DNA of 13,285 nucleotides from Clostridium sp. CAG:169 (lineage in GTDB: Bacteria; Bacillota; Clostridia; Oscillospirales; Ruminococcaceae), in assembly GCA_000435195.1 (NCBI GenBank), contig FR880300.1, positions 6,566 to 19,850 on the forward strand, in the 5' to 3' direction. The position numbers were made by a program, and so were the translations under genes. Of this stretch, positions 13,073 to 13,285 are shown piece by piece (position 1 is the first letter of the stretch; every line of letters begins with the position of its first letter). The notes under the pieces were generated by a model, which was not told the origin of the DNA, did no database searches, and saw nothing but the letters and a program-made list of their open reading frames with translations.

Positions 13073-13285
13073 ATGGGAGTTATCAAGCTGCTGGACGAGC
13101 AGGTTTCCCAGCTGATTGCGGCAGGAGAGGTGGTCGAGCGACCCTCTTCGGTGGTCAAGGAGCTGGTGGAAAACGCTATCGATGCCAAGGCAAGCAAGGT
13201 GACCATCGAGATACGCCATGGCGGCGTGACCATGATTCGAGTCAGCGACAACGGAAGCGGGATCGCACCGGAGGATGTCCCGATG
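13073..13285 (+). CDS. mutL: DNA mismatch repair protein MutL (5' part, cut by window edge)
   Basis: Only the first 71 residues are in the window. They include the GHKL ATPase motif I, KELVENAIDA, with E30 and N34 corresponding to E. coli E29 and N33, and motif II SDNGSGI with D59. The opening IAAGEVVERPSSVVKELVEN block is diagnostic of MutL. ATG 13073 lies 6 bases after GAGGTGA (13060-13066). MutL couples MutS mismatch recognition to strand incision; in organisms without MutH, MutL itself usually carries an endonuclease site, which cannot be checked here. Its position after mutS supports a mismatch-repair operon. Confidence 0.96.
   Translation, partial: MGVIKLLDEQVSQLIAAGEVVERPSSVVKELVENAIDAKASKVTIEIRHGGVTMIRVSDNGSGIAPEDVPM

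Overview
The window looks like chromosomal DNA from an anaerobic Firmicute of class Clostridia. The order of families near Oscillospirales/Ruminococcaceae fits best, but that is a guess from protein style. The evidence is a set of strong AGGAGG-type ribosome binding sites, TTGACA/TATAAT promoters, a THF (folT) riboswitch in front of an ECF folate transporter component, a two-gene SufC-SufB/D pair, Cys-rich DUF1540 and YlbF/YmcA-type proteins, and the gene order miaB-ymcA-mutS-mutL known from Bacillus subtilis. I see no mobile elements, CRISPR arrays, rRNA or tRNA genes, and no recognisable defence cassette. Most of the window is core metabolism.

Left part (1-3552): a DUF362 protein runs off the left edge on the minus strand. 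Divergent from it, an extended -10 promoter reads into a THF riboswitch and folT. The leader holds base pairings that form a plausible translational switch: the P1 3' strand has an alternative partner, and an anti-Shine-Dalgarno stretch is complementary to the folT ribosome binding site. After a strong terminator comes a compact sufC-sufB/D operon with no SufS, SufU or SufE in view. It resembles the minimal SUF-like (SMS-type) Fe-S machinery.

Middle (3519-7693): convergent to the suf pair, and sharing its terminator, is a minus-strand secreted PBP5/DacF-type carboxypeptidase. All three of its active-site motifs are altered, so it is probably a pseudoenzyme. Next is a plus-strand tandem DUF1540 protein with 15 cysteines. 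It is convergent, across a shared terminator, with a minus-strand pair: an ROK glucokinase followed by a ComF-family phosphoribosyltransferase.

Right part (7835-13285): a consensus promoter and a roughly 180-nt, possibly structured leader start a plus-strand run of miaB, a ymcA-like gene with an added Cys motif, mutS, a small Xre-family regulator and mutL (cut by the right edge). The order matches B. subtilis ymcB-ymcA-cotE-mutS-mutL, but cotE is absent and a small HTH gene sits between mutS and mutL. Two strong hairpins without U-tracts lie between ymcA and mutS.

The most unusual items are the carboxypeptidase homologue with substituted motifs, the riboswitch expression platform, the isolated SufC-SufB/D pair with a cysteine tail on SufC, and the unexplained RNA structures in front of miaB and mutS. 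Several products are Fe-S linked (SufCB, MiaB, probably the YmcA-like protein, possibly DUF362).
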